From assembly GCA_023362775.1 (NCBI GenBank), contig JALMGJ010000002.1, positions 73,757,414-73,821,413 on the forward strand: DNA of 64,000 nucleotides, in the 5' to 3' direction. The DNA is from Charina bottae. Its lineage: Eukaryota; Chordata; Lepidosauria; Squamata; Charinaidae. Numbering within the stretch: the first letter of the stretch is position 1; every line of letters starts with the position of its first letter. The notes under the pieces are model-generated. The model was not told where the DNA came from. It did not search any database and saw only the letters and a list, made by a program, of their open reading frames with translations. This document shows positions 1 to 10,535 of this stretch, one piece after another. A program made the position numbers and the translations under genes.

Positions 1-122
1 GGGGTGGCAATGACGTTCCAGCTTCAGGTGTTGGCTGCACCTCTAGTTGTTCTTCCGGGTCTTCTTGAGTCCGGGATGTAATCTGTAGTTGGTCTAACTC
101 AAGTTGTGAGAGCAGCTTCCTT

Positions 123-350
123 TCAACATTTCATGTTGAAGTGTTGAGTAACTAGCTGTTTCTCAATTAGTGTGGATGCAGGTCTTCTGTCCATCCGTAG
201 TTCCCTCATATGTTTCATATATCCCCTCTCATTAGGTCTACTGTTGTAGTAGTGTTCCATCAATTCCATGTCTCGTCTATGTATGGTTTGTTTCAGTATC
301 CCACTTATCAGATTGTCCTGGTTCGCCAACATCTGACACGGACCTTGTTA
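123..350 (-). pseudogene. Possible LINE coding fragment next to a SINE
   Basis: The minus strand is open for 69 codons (123-332) and encodes a basic peptide containing NERGYMKHMREL and STLIEKQLVTQ. From memory this resembles the region before the reverse transcriptase in R4/Dong-type LINEs, but no catalytic motif is present and I am not sure of the clade. It runs straight into the tail side of the tRNA-derived SINE at 351-545, so it could instead be the LINE-related body of a composite SINE. It lies in an SLMAP intron and is not a host exon: I see no consensus splice sites and no conserved domain. Confidence 0.3.
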
Positions 351-545
351 ATCCAGGCGACATCCGAGCCTGCATGACTCACTTAGTTCATGTCACTCTC
401 ATATCTGAGGTAGGCAGGTGAAGTGTTAGGGGGCCTTTGCCCAAGGACCCCTACTGATAAGGTAGGTAGCAGCCAGGATTCGAACCCCAGTCTCCTGCAT
501 CAAAGGGGCAGCACTCTAACCACTGCGCTATCCAGCTGCCCTTTG
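351..545 (-). repeat. tRNA-derived SINE
   Basis: On the minus strand the head has an A-box-like TAGCGCAGTGG (520-530) and a B box GGTTCGAATCC (476-486), the internal pol III promoter of a tRNA-related SINE. The sequence after the B box does not continue as a tRNA acceptor stem, so this is not a tRNA gene. The left boundary is uncertain. Confidence 0.6.
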
Positions 546-862
546 TATATATAAACTATATATATACATATACATACACAAACTTTTAGGTGGCAATTTG
601 TCCATGATAAATGACCATACATTACACTACCATACTATCTTCATATCTTCAGCAAAATACCAAATCAAGAATGTCAAACAGGGTGATCTCCAAATCAGCA
701 TTGCACCTGGGTTCATCCCAGCTAGGATGACTGCTGGACAATGGGGAGAGCATCACCAGCAGAGAAAGTGAGGCATACTTGCCTCATTTCATGAAGACAC
801 TCCTTAAAGAAAATGCTTTACAATATGAAGCCCAAATACCCATAGTCTTTATTTGTTTAAAC

Positions 863-1030
863 CAGAGCTTTCCAAACTGTGTGTCGTGACACGAAAGTGT
901 GTCGCCACACACAGCATGGTGTGTCGCCACACCACCCGGAAGCGGCGGCGCACGTGTGCACCGCCACGCACCCCCCGCGCCGCCGCCGCGCACCCCCGTG
1001 TCGCCAGCGGCGGCACTTTGGAAAGCCCTG
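863..1030 (+). mobile_element. Non-autonomous hAT, GTGTGTCG family, copy A
   Basis: It begins CAGAGCTTTCCAAACTG and ends with the inverted match TTTGGAAAGCCCTG. The 8-bp target duplication GTTTAAAC lies at 855-862 and 1031-1038. The GC-rich interior is made of GTGTCGCCACAC motifs and a CGCCGCCGC tract; there is no transposase. It belongs to the same subfamily as the copy at 41209-41448. Confidence 0.9.
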
Positions 1031-1038
1031 GTTTAAAC

Positions 1039-1357
1039 CATAGCTTTTCAAACTGTGTGTCGGGACACGTTAGTGTGTCGGCTGCAGTGTCTGGGTGTGT
1101 CGCGGCTGCTGCTGCCTCCAAACCTGCTGTGATTCCGCGCAGGTCCTTGTGCCTGCCTTGTGCCTTGCTGCCTCCAAACCTGCCCTGCCAGGATTCTGCA
1201 CAGGTTGTAGTGCCTGCTTTGTGCCCTGCTGCCTCCAAACCTGCTGTGATTCCGCGCAGGTCCTAGTGCCTGCCTTGTGCCCTGCTGTAAGAGTGTGTCG
1301 CGAAATGATGCAAATCTAAAAAGTGCGTCACCAACATGAAAAGTTTGGAAAGCTCTG
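1039..1357 (+). mobile_element. Non-autonomous hAT, GTGTGTCG family, copy B
   Basis: The termini CATAGCTTTTCAAACTG and TTTGGAAAGCTCTG are flanked by GTTTAAAC at 1031-1038 and 1358-1365. It abuts copy A and shares the middle target duplication with it. The interior differs from the other copies: about three tandem units of a CTGCCTCCAAACCTGC-type repeat, then a segment containing GTGTGTCGCGAAATGATG. Confidence 0.88.
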
Positions 1358-1433
1358 GTTTAAACCTTATTATGTAATAAAATGTTCTTGATATTACAAA
1401 TACAGAAAAGAAGAAAGTGATCCATGCTCTTAC

Positions 1434-1581
1434 CTTTCCGTGTGTTCTCTGTTACATCTACACCAAATTGTATAATATCACCAGACAGAATTTCACATGG
1501 TGGACTTTCCTCAGATCCTCTGCTTAATCGCTGACTATTTATAAAGGTGCCATTACTGCTCTTAGTGTCCTGAAGATAGAA
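1434..1581 (-). CDS. SLMAP: SLMAP exon encoding the second half of the FHA domain
   Basis: This 148-nt exon encodes 49 codons plus one base (phase 1 at its 3' end), from [11 protein letters not shown] to VDVTENTRK. The acceptor is a pyrimidine-rich tract ending TTACAG before 1581; the donor is G|GTAAGAG after 1434. The peptide continues exactly from the HKTGK end of the exon at 43585-43782 and is essentially the vertebrate SLMAP sequence as I know it. It includes the FHA loop motif [13 protein letters not shown] is a tail-anchored membrane protein of the STRIPAK complex; its FHA domain binds phosphothreonine on MST1/2 and lowers Hippo signalling. Later exons (coiled coils, membrane anchor) lie beyond the left edge of the window. 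No defects are seen. Confidence 0.96.
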
Positions 1582-1984
1582 CTGTAAGAAAAACAGAGAA
1601 AGTCTGTAAACTTTACCTTGCATATTAAAGTCAAATTTAAGATTAAAATGGCAGACAATTCACAAATATGCAAATAAAAAGAGCATATTTTCAGGTGGCA
1701 ATTTGTCCATGATAAATGACCATACACTACACTACCATACTATCTTCATATCTTCAGCAAAATACCAAATCAAGAATGTCCAACTATATAAGCACGGCCA
1801 AATATAATCTAAAACAATCCCCATGGCTGTCAAGAAGTCCATAAAGTCTCAGTTGCTCCAAACAGGCTTGGGGCACGGGGTAGTAATCAACCTTGGGGGT
1901 GGTTAGCACCCTAAAGAGGCCCCTGTGTATTCATGAATTTAAATTAAGAACTTTTAATATCTCCATTTTGGATTTTATATTTTA

Positions 1985-2125
1985 TATTTAAGAGGCACTG
2001 TTTTTATTGTATTTTAATCTGTATTTATTTTTAGTTTTATTGTAAACCACCCAGAATCGCTCTTTGAGGGAGATGGACAGTGACAAAATTTGAAATATAA
2101 ATAAATATTTATGATGATAATTCCG
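1985..2125 (+). repeat. L2/CR1-type LINE 3' end
   Basis: The segment has the squamate LINE tail pattern: a TTGTAAACCACCCAGAATC-like core, GGGAGATGGACAG, then an A/T-rich ATAAATAAAT and TGATGA end. The upstream part (from about 1865) may belong to the same 3' UTR. Confidence 0.5.
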
Positions 2126-5100
2126 GTACACTATCAGATAATGTCTATATTATGGTTGCACCAGAGTAATAGAAGAGCTTATACTTTACATTTTGAGAAT
2201 GAAAGAACCCCACAGCTGATCATCTATTCACTGGATTTCATTCACTCCTATTGTTATGTAGGTATTTGTGTTTAAATTAACCTTATTAATAACCTTTAAT
2301 AAATTATGTACCCATCTGAATAATTCTTTTTCCTTCTTTCCTTCTTCACTTTAATTCTCCATCACTCCCCTGACAGCCCAGAGCTGTCCTTTAACACAAC
2401 AAAGTTACATTTAGGGGTTTGTCTAAAAAAGCAATGTAAGGATCGTCCTACGCATGGGTGAGAGAGCTAAGGAAAATGGACATTCTTCATTTCATACCAA
2501 GCATGTTTAAAATTGGGGCAAATAGTGAAAGGGAACAAAATTGAGAACAATAAAGGTGCTCTGCAAAAAAGGCTTTATCTATTAATGTCCAACCATGTCC
2601 ACCACCCAATTTTGTTCGCTTTCATTGACAAAATAAACATTATGAAGAGTGAGGAATTCTAATAAAACTTTTAAAGAAAGTAAAAGATTGATTCTTTTCC
2701 CTAAGATCACACAAAATTTTCTCACAAAAAGCTATTTACTTACATTGTTTTCAAAAGCAGTGTGTAATAAAGTATTTAACAGAACAGTGCTTATACAAAT
2801 ACTTGGTTTGAACCATCAAAGCACTACATCCTCTCACAGGTTTAGTGTGGCAGCTTCAAGGGCCTCCCCACATAACTTAAGCAGGCACATATATGTACAA
2901 ATGATAGCTCCACCAGGAATGCCACTGAAACAAAATGTCAGTTGCTTTATTTTAGCATCAATTCTGGTTGAAATGTCATCTCTGTGTGCACACAATGCCA
3001 GACAACATGCAGTAGGACTGCAGCCAAACCTCTGAGAGGATGCATTCTTCAGGACTTCAAGCAATGTGTTCAGAGTTGTAAAATGCTTGCTTAATGGAAC
3101 ACCCACTCCTAATGATTCTCATAACTTTAATATTTAATGTTTTAGACACATTTTAATATATTACAGAACCTCAGATATAATTCTACGACAATATAAAAAA
3201 GGATGTTGTTTTAAAACGTAGATTTCAATTTAAAATTGTATACGTATTAATGCATTTCCAGTTTTTCAAGTATTAAAGTAGGTTAACATGTGACCTAATG
3301 TTACTCTCAATGTTTCATTCAGGTTCCCAGAGCTATTGTCCCCTCAGTTTCAGATATGTTATGGCAAATTCATGATATATGTTATATCTAAAAAGGGTAA
3401 TATAGACATCTAGAGACAGAAGTAGTATTACATGAATAAACAGAAAATAACAAGGAGTAACTAAATTCATTTCTTAGATTCTTGGTGTTCTTTGAGCTTC
3501 GTTGAATGTGTTTAAGTGTTAAAAGTTTGAGGAATTTTCATCTCTAAACCGTTAAACAAATTCAACCACAATTTCAATTGGTAAACAGACAACATTTTAG
3601 ATCAGGCCAAATCCAAAAAAGCTAGGGAATTCCTAGAAGCTTGGCATTTTGACAAATCTGTCATCAACACAAACATAGAGATAAACCCCATCTATATACC
3701 ATTTAATTTTAATTTGATGGCATAGTAGAAAACATCCAATATAGGCCAAATTTATTTCAGAAATGTTGAGCACATTCATAATCAGTAAGTTGTATGTATG
3801 AAGTGTTAGGGTATAAGCATGTCCTATTTGCAAATACATATTGGGGCAATTAAAATTTTGTCTAGGTTCTGGATTAACACCATAACATTTTGCTCATCCA
3901 GAAATAAAATATTATTTTCTGTTAGCTTTAACTGAAGTCTGCATTTAAAAATTAGTTCAGCCAAATATTTCAGGGTGTAATTATTTTCATTACTTGTTTA
4001 TTACCTTATGCCTACTGTCTGTTATTTATGAAATTTAAACAAAGATTAAATTTTCTACACTGACTTTCATTATGATTGCTTGTAATTAATAATTTCATCA
4101 CCTTGTAGATCACAAAAAAACTGTCAAATAACAGCACCACCACTTTTCTACAAGCAAAGCAACAGAGATTACATTTTAATAATAAAATTATTATAAAATT
4201 ACAATTAGACTTCTATTCCACTCTTTCCGGAGGCTCGTAACTTAAAAATGTACATACTCCTGCTCTTCAAAAGCCTGAAGAACACATGTTGGTCTCTGAA
4301 TTTTGCCTGAATAACGGTTAGTATCCACTAAAGTGTTTGTTACATGACTTTTATTTTACTTTTCATCTATTACCAAGTGCTGGTTGGATAAGCAGGCAAT
4401 CCACTTCTGAGTCAACTGAACTGATAATTAATTGAGATAGGCATTGCTAGAGTGACAGAATTAAATTTCTCAATTGTATTGGTATGCATTCAAAATATAG
4501 CACAGAACACATGTAGTTTTAAATGTATATACCTTAAATGGATTCAGAATTCAGAACTTTCAAAGGATTCTTTAAGTTAACAGACTCAATAAGTGATCAG
4601 GGAGATTTCAGATCTATTGTCAAGATATCTAACTTAACTGAGATAGGAGTTAACTGAGCATCTGTTAGTGAAGATTCTTCCTAGGTGAGACCCAGAACTT
4701 TGTGGTACACATAATCCCCTTGGAGGCTATCCATACCAGATTCAGCATACTATATCTACTTTATTATAGGTTCTGGTAATCAGTTATTAATTCTGCGTTG
4801 TCTCTGCTATAGTCAAATCAATGCCACATTGCACTGACTACGATGGACAAAGCCACTGAATGGTGGAAAGATAATTGATTGTCCCATGCCTAAATACTCA
4901 CTGATCACTGGCTTCTAGATTTGATTGTATTTGTGTATACTTGCTTAGTCACCAATATGAAAAGTATTTAGGGAATTAAATGAGTGTGTAAGGTTTGTGT
5001 GACCTGGGCTGATTATAATTCTGATTATAACTCTACTATCAAAGCAGACACCATATTTCCCTCCCTCATTCTATGGGAGTCAACTGAAGTGGTTGCCAAC

Positions 5101-5149
5101 TGAGCTCCTTCCCCACAAAGTTAAACTTTTACTTTCTAATCTGTACTAA
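2126..5149. other. Intronic DNA without a recognised feature
   Basis: This is AT-rich intron sequence. A 90-codon minus-strand open frame at 2834-3106 (cysteine-rich, containing SQRFGCSPTACCLALCAHRDD) matches nothing I know and lacks recognisable splice sites. Nothing else was supported. Confidence 0.5.
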
Positions 5150-5641
5150 TAAAAATAATTTTTCAAAAATAATTGTATTAAGTTTTAAGAACATTACAAT
5201 TAACATTTCTCAAGAAGGCATTACGTATTATTATATATTATATTTAAAGTACATAAGCATTTAACTATATTGTTACTGTATAAAATGCTACATAAAAGGA
5301 AAAAAACCCTAACCTATTATATAATAAACAATGTCCTTAAGTAGGAAAGAATTTTTAAAAACCCTACATAACATTAAATTACCTAAAATAAAAGAAAATC
5401 AGAAAAAAAAGGTCCTGCAGAATACAGGATTCATGAAGGTTTATTTTTTAATTTTATTTATTAAAAGAATAACAATGTTAAAAGAAAAACAAAGATTGAA
5501 CAAACAAGCGATAAATGAGAAAACAAGAAATTATTTGATACAGACATATAATATCTGTAAGAGGACAAAGGAATTACCAAGATTGGACAGTTAGTGATTG
5601 TACAGTTAGTGTATCTTTGATTAGATATTAACCATGTAAAA

Positions 5642-5908
5642 CAGTGCTTTCCAAACTGCTGCTGTTGGCGACACACCAACCGCGGCGGCAGCGCAGGGGG
5701 CACAGGGGCGGCGGCGTGTATGGCGGTGGCGGCAGCCTCGCTAAAACGCGGAAGCGCTGATGGCGCACCGCTGCCATCGTCGCTGCTGCCGCTGCCACAC
5801 ATACACACTGCCGCCACGCGCGCCCCCACGACCCCGCACCGCCTCTTCGCAACACACTGTGTGTTGCGACACACTAAAGTGTCGCAACACAGAGTTTGGA
5901 AAGCTATG
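5642..5908 (-). mobile_element. Non-autonomous hAT, GTGTGTCG family, copy C
   Basis: The termini CAGTGCTTTCCAAACTG and GTTTGGAAAGCTATG are flanked by the 8-bp duplication ATGTAAAA at 5634-5641 and 5909-5916. Orientation is reversed relative to copy A. The interior is a GC-rich CGGCGGCGG-type tract without a transposase. Confidence 0.9.
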
Positions 5909-6185
5909 ATGTAAAACATTAAATTACATTTAAGTACATTAAATTGTTTTAACAATTTACATAAGAATTTAAATCTCTGAGCTAAGTGCCAAAATCCCCA
6001 CTATTTGTTTAAAAAAAAAGAAAAAAGAAAAAGAAAAAAATTAATTAAAACATAGTTTCTTACTACCCCTTTATCATACCCCAACTAATGTACAATATTC
6101 ATAGAAATTTGAAATTTTTTTGTATGTGTCTCTGATTTCAATTCTTTAGTCAGTTCTTTTTCCCCTTAAAAACCATACTCTAGAT

Positions 6186-6488
6186 CAGGGTTTCTCAACC
6201 AGGGTTCCATGGAACCCTAGGGTTCTGCGAGAGGTCACTAGGGGTTCCCTGGGAGATCACGATTTATTTTAAAAATTATTTCAAATTCGGGCAACTTCAC
6301 ATTAAAGAGGTAAGTTTCATTCTTTATTTTTAGTTTAAGAACACTGTTATATATAAGGCCTACACGTGAAACAAATATAACAACTTTGTAACTTCTGGCC
6401 TATATTTGAGCCTGAATGTGCAGGGGTTTCCCGAGGCCTGAAAAATATTTCAAGGGTTCCTCCAGGGCCAAAAAGTTGAGAAAGGCTG
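6186..6488 (+). mobile_element. Non-autonomous hAT, GGTTTCTCAACC family
   Basis: It begins CAGGGTTTCTCAACCAGGG and ends with the inverted match GTTGAGAAAGGCTG. The 8-bp duplication CTCTAGAT lies at 6178-6185 and 6489-6496. The AT-rich interior has no coding capacity. A partial relative lies at 24576-24681. Confidence 0.9.
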
Positions 6489-6879
6489 CTCTAGATACTT
6501 ATATTTGCCTTGCTGTGTAATATGTAGTATGTATGGAAGCCATTCTTGCTTAAATTTGGTTAGGTTTTTGTCGTGCATATATGCTATTAATTTTGCCATT
6601 ACTGCATATTCTCCAAGTTTAAGTTTCCAATCTGATAACCTTGATAACGTTATCTCTTTTCCAATGTTGTGCTAAATTTATCCTTGTTGCCATAAATATG
6701 TATCTTAATAAATTGTGGTATTTTTTTTGTTGTTGTTTTGTCTTATGCCTTGTAAAAAGAATTGTGGTTTCATTTTAAATTTGATATGTATTTCTTTCCA
6801 GAACTTTTGAGTTTTTTTACATGCCTACCACATGTGCTAGAATGTTCCTTCTTCCTCATGGCATTTACATCATTTATTA

Positions 6880-7276
6880 CTATATGATTTGTCTATTTTG
6901 GCAATTATTGACAGAGTTATACAGAGTTGTATGCCATCTATAAAACATTTTATACTTTTTAAAGTTATAACTTTGAGTAAATTTTATAGATTTGTTCCAT
7001 AATTCTTCCCATTGTTGTATTGTGATTGTTTCTTTAAAGTTTTGCATCCATCTTATCATGCAATTTTTACTTGTTTTATTTCCTTGTTCTGTCTCCATGT
7101 CATATCTGAATAAGAGTTTATATATGTACCCTAGTAGATGGTCTTGATTTTGAATGAGCATTTCAAATTCTGTCATATTTCTTATAAGCCCTCCCTCATT
7201 TTTATTCTGATTATTCTTATTTTCATTATTCTTATTCTTATTTTTATTCTCTAAGTCAATTTTTATTCTTCCAGTA
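6880..7276 (-). pseudogene. L1 ORF2 C-terminal fragment
   Basis: The minus-strand translation contains a lysine/asparagine-rich stretch and KNCMIRWMQNF...TIQQWEELWNKSIKFT. This is the counterpart of IKNYMIKWEENL...YEDWQNIWTKNTKFT in the L1 at 25431-26996. The rest of this ORF2 fragment is on the other side of the Penelope insertion (9079-9180, with [15 protein letters not shown]). It carries no catalytic domain and is a dead copy. Confidence 0.7.
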
Positions 7277-7359
7277 TGTCTATGAAGGTTCTCAGTCATC
7301 CGGGTGGAATTGTCTGTAGCTTGAATCATGTCAACTGGATTTCTATTTCTCAGTGGAAA

Positions 7360-7391
7360 CGTTTCGCTCCTTATCCAAGAAGCTTCTTCAG
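7360..7391 (-). ncRNA. Hammerhead-like ribozyme core, inverted left copy
   Basis: On the minus strand this reads CTGAAGA, then a stem-loop, then GAAAC. It is the inverted copy of the core at 8998-9030, with the same stem II. Activity is unproven. Confidence 0.55.
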
Positions 7392-7608
7392 TCTGAGCAA
7401 AGTTAGTAAGGGAATCCTTAAATATGTTTCTAGGGTGGCTGTGTGACCTTGCACCTGGGGCTAGGTCATGGTTATTTGAGATGTTTATTTCTAAGTCCCT
7501 TTATCATCCAAAGGAGGATTGTTGAGATTACCATGCTGCTGTTGAGCTTGCAAAATGGTCTTAATCTTCCTTCAGAGCTGTTCTCAGGTGCTGATTTTCA
7601 TTCTTTTT

Positions 7609-8898
7609 TTGTCCTCCCTTTTCACCAGCAAACCCACCACTCATGCTCTATCCGCGGTCAGGAAGAGACTAGAAGAGGACAGCACCCTTGAAAGGAGAAA
7701 CCATCTCAATCCAAACCAGATCTGCCATCTTCTGGACCTGTGTCTCAACACCACTTATTTCTCATACAGAGGTGACTTTTACAGACAAAAACATGGCTGT
7801 GCCATGGGTTCTCCTGTGTCACCCATTGTGGCCAATTTATACATGGAAGAAGCGGAGAAGAAAGCACTCAACACATTCCAGGGAACAGCGCCCACCCACT
7901 GGTTCAGGCATGTGGATGACACCTGGGTTAAAATCAAGGCCCAGGAAGTACAGGCCTTCACGGACCATATAAACACCATAGATGCCAACATTAGGTTCAC
8001 CAGAGAAGACACCAAGGACAACAGACTGGCATTCCTAGACTGTGAAGTCCTCATTGGGACCGGTGGCAATCTAGAAATAAGGATCTACAGGAAACCCACA
8101 CACACAGATCAATATCTGATGTTTGACTCCCACCATCCACTACAGCACAAACTAGGGGTCATCAGGACATTGTCACACAGACCAGAAACCATCCCCACCT
8201 CCATGGATTCCAAAAAGAATGAAAATCAGCACCTGAGAACAGCTCTGAAGGCCTGTGAATATCCAAATTGGGCCTTCACTAAATCTAAGTCTACCAGACC
8301 TAAAACAGCAACAGACAGGGCTGAGACTCAGAGTAAACGGAAGAACCTGGTCATTCCTTACATGGCTGGCGTGTCTGAAAAGATAAAAAGGATATTTGGC
8401 AAACACCACATACCTGTATATTTCAAACCCACCAACACACTGAGACAGAGGCTTGTACACCCCAAAGATCAAACTCCAAAACACAAGAAAAGCAATGTAG
8501 TGTATGCAATCCAGTGTAGTGAGGAGTGCTCTGAGCTCTACATTGGAGAAACCAAACAACCTTTGTACAGGAGGATGGCCCAACACAGGAGGAGCAACAC
8601 CACAGGACCAGAGTCAGCAGTTTACCTTCATCTAAAGGAAAAAGGACACTCATTTGAGGACATTAATGTTCACATTTTAGACAGGGAAGATAAGTGGTTT
8701 GAGAGAGGGGTCAAGGAATCCATTTATGCCAACTTGGAAAATCCTTCCTTGAATAGAGGTGGGGGCCTCAGGCACAATCTTTCCCCTATTTTCCTTCCTG
8801 CTTTGTCTTCTGTGCCTAGGAAGATTAAGACCATTTTGCAAGCTCAACAGCAGCATGGTAATCTCAACAATCCTCCTTTGGATGATAAAGGGACTTAG
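7609..8898 (+). CDS. Penelope-like RT plus GIY-YIG protein, N-terminus missing
   Basis: The frame is open from SLFTSKP to the stop at 8898. The nominal start at 7555 lies in inverted-repeat sequence, so the true N-terminal RT part is absent. Residues (counted from 7555): AMGSPVSPIVANLYME (83-98), catalytic VDD (120-122), RKPTHTDQY (179-187), then a GIY-YIG endonuclease with YIGETKQPLYRR (329-340), H344, E388 and N400. The RT-plus-GIY-YIG order identifies a Penelope-like element. The enzyme family copies element RNA into DNA at a nicked target. Without the first RT blocks this copy is probably inactive, although the retained frame has no stop. Confidence 0.88.
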   Translation: MSSLFTSKPTTHALSAVRKRLEEDSTLERRNHLNPNQICHLLDLCLNTTYFSYRGDFYRQKHGCAMGSPVSPIVANLYMEEAEKKALNTFQGTAPTHWFRHVDDTWVKIKAQEVQAFTDHINTIDANIRFTREDTKDNRLAFLDCEVLIGTGGNLEIRIYRKPTHTDQYLMFDSHHPLQHKLGVIRTLSHRPETIPTSMDSKKNENQHLRTALKACEYPNWAFTKSKSTRPKTATDRAETQSKRKNLVIPYMAGVSEKIKRIFGKHHIPVYFKPTNTLRQRLVHPKDQTPKHKKSNVVYAIQCSEECSELYIGETKQPLYRRMAQHRRSNTTGPESAVYLHLKEKGHSFEDINVHILDREDKWFERGVKESIYANLENPSLNRGGGLRHNLSPIFLPALSSVPRKIKTILQAQQQHGNLNNPPLDDKGT

Positions 8899-8997
8899 AA
8901 ATAAACATCTCAAATAACCATGACCTAGCCCCAGGTGCAAGGTCACACAGCCACCCTAGAAACATATTTAAGGATTCCCTTACTAACTTTGCTCAGA

Positions 8998-9030
8998 CTG
9001 AAGAAGCTTCTTGGATAAGGAGCGAAACGT
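8998..9030 (+). ncRNA. Hammerhead-like ribozyme core of Penelope element 1
   Basis: The sequence reads CTGAAGA, one A, then GCTTCTT / GGAT / AAGGAGC, a 7-bp stem II with one G-U pair and a 4-nt loop, then GAAAC. Hammerhead motifs are established in Penelope-like termini. The first core box differs from canonical CUGAUGA at one position, so self-cleavage may be weak. Confidence 0.6.
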
Positions 9031-9261
9031 TTCCACTGAGAAATAGAAATCCAGTTGACATGATTCAAGCTACAGACATATTCTTCCAGTAATTTTAAAG
9101 TATGGCGTTTGTCCATTAGTTCTTGGTATGTCATTGGTCTGTACATGGAGTCTAAATGGGCCATATCTGCATATGTAATTGCACTTTTCTTACTACAGTA
9201 TAGTTATCTCCAACATGACAAACATGTTGGATCAATCAGTCTTTCTGACTCTACAAATATT

Positions 9262-9312
9262 GGATGGATGGATGGATGGATGGATGGATGGATGGATGGA
9301 TGGATGGATGGA
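9262..9312. repeat. (GGAT)n microsatellite
   Basis: About twelve uninterrupted GGAT/TGGA units. Confidence 0.95.
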
Positions 9313-9425
9313 TATAGAATGTTACAAGTCATATGAAGTATGAAATTTCTTTCATATATTAAACCATCCTTTATTAAAATATACAAAATCAGATTTTTTT
9401 CACTGCTAGCATTATTTTTTAATAC

Positions 9426-9545
9426 TGCACACTGATTTTTCAAGAAACAAGATTAAATCCTAATGTGTATGTAAATCTGTGCATATGTGTGCATCTAGCT
9501 AGCTATATATGTTGCAAGACTTGTCTCCATAGTTACAAATCATTT
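9426..9545 (+). repeat. Left copy of a ~118-bp direct repeat flanking an L2
   Basis: It begins TGCACACTGATTTTTCAAG and ends near AGTTACAAATCATT. It matches 10417-10535 with a few substitutions and small indels. The two copies bracket the L2 fragment exactly. Confidence 0.9.
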
Positions 9546-9550
9546 ATTAC

Positions 9551-10416
9551 TTATTTGTTACTTAAATTTATATGACCGCCAATCTCCCCCAACCGGGGGA
9601 CTCTGGGCAGCTTACAATAAAAATTACAATTAAAATACAGGTATAAAATTACAATAAACAATATAATATAATAAATAAGTATAAAATCCAATCTAGGCGA
9701 ATCGATCTTAAGAATAGGGAGGCCATTATGGTACCAGCCACCCCCAGGAGGAGCTATTACCTTTCCCATCCCAAGGTAGGCAGCAGAACCAGGTTTTCAA
9801 TTTTTTCCGGAAGGCCGGAAGTGAGGAAACCCGCCTCAACTCTGGGGGCAGGATATTCCAAAGGGTGGGTGCTACTGCAGAGAAGGCCCGCCTCCTGGAC
9901 CCCGCCAGATGAAATTCTTTTATTGATGGAGTCCGTAGCATGCCCTCTCTGCATGACCGGGTGGGGCAGGTCGATGTTATGGGGATAAGACGGTCCATCA
10001 GGTATCCTGGCCCCATGCCATGTAGGGCTTTAAAGGTGATAATCAACACCTTGAATTGGACCCGGAAGTAAACCGGCACCCAATGCAGCTTGCGGAGCAA
10101 AGGTGTTATGTGTGCTGATCTTGGTGCACCTAAATTTGTCCGCGCGGCTGCGTTCTGTACCAGCTGTAGCTTCCGGATATTCTTCAAGGGTAGCCCCATG
10201 TAGAGCGCATTGCAATAGTCTATATGGAAGATGGCAAGGGCATGAGTGACCGTTCAGAGGGCATCATGGTCCAGGAATGGACGTAACTGCCACACAAGCC
10301 GAAGCTGCGCAAAGGCCCTCCTGGCCACGACTGCCACCTGCTCTTTGAGCAGGAGTCGTGAGTCCAGGAGGACCCCCAAGTTCCGCACCGGTTCCAAATG
10401 GGGCAGTGCCACCCCA
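9551..10416 (-). mobile_element. L2 LINE 3' fragment, bracketed by long direct repeats
   Basis: The minus-strand translation (9726-10199) reads MGLPLKNIRKLQLVQNAAAR...LRKLHWVPVYFRVQFKVLIITFKALHG, the C-terminal region of L2-type ORF2. It ends in the squamate LINE tail (plus strand TATGACCGCCAATCTCCCCC). The upstream part (10220-10416) also matches the ORF2 of the L2 at 46655-48810. It is 5'-truncated. Confidence 0.85.
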
Positions 10417-10535
10417 TGCACACTGATTTTTCAAGAAACAAGATTAAGTCCTAATGTGTATGTAAATCTGTGTATGTGTGCATCTAGCTAGCTATATCTT
10501 GCTGCAAGACTTGTCTCCATAGTTACAAATCATTA
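10417..10535 (+). repeat. Right copy of the ~118-bp direct repeat
   Basis: Partner of 9426-9545. Visible differences include GATTAAGTCC against GATTAAATCC and a shorter CTGTGTATGTG segment. Confidence 0.9.

Larger units (their letters stand above)
7277..9078 (+). mobile_element. Penelope-like retroelement 1, 5'-truncated with inverted terminus
   Basis: The element is bounded by a perfect 13-bp target duplication TATTCTTCCAGTA (7264-7276 and 9079-9091). Its right end (about 8829-9078) is repeated in inverted orientation at its left end (about 7310-7568). Each copy carries a hammerhead-like core. A further inverted piece, 7569-7608, is the reverse complement of the internal coding segment 8212-8252. 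The 5' half of the protein is missing. The insertion lies inside an older L1. Confidence 0.9.
5150..9190 (-). mobile_element. 5'-truncated L1 LINE, split by three later insertions
   Basis: The A/T-rich 3' UTR lies at about 5150-6880. Two parts of the ORF2 C-terminus lie at 6880-7276 and 9079-9180. They flank the Penelope element at 7277-9078 and would be continuous without it. Two hAT elements (5642-5908 and 6186-6488) sit in the 3' UTR, each with a clean 8-bp duplication. The outer boundaries are approximate. Confidence 0.65.

Noticed and set aside
476..530. tRNA gene, from A- and B-box matches
   Set aside because: No cloverleaf continues past the B box; it is the head of a SINE. The same applies to 62590-62680.
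784..1319. Overlapping open frames on both strands near 1 kb
   Set aside because: They are GC-rich hAT interior (copies A and B), open by composition only.
2834..3106. Cysteine-rich 90-codon minus-strand frame, possible SLMAP exon
   Set aside because: It does not resemble SLMAP, lacks recognisable splice sites, and the two FHA exons join directly in phase without it.
7555..7608. Nominal ATG start of the Penelope frame
   Set aside because: The first 18 codons come from inverted-repeat and inverted coding sequence, not from the true N-terminus.
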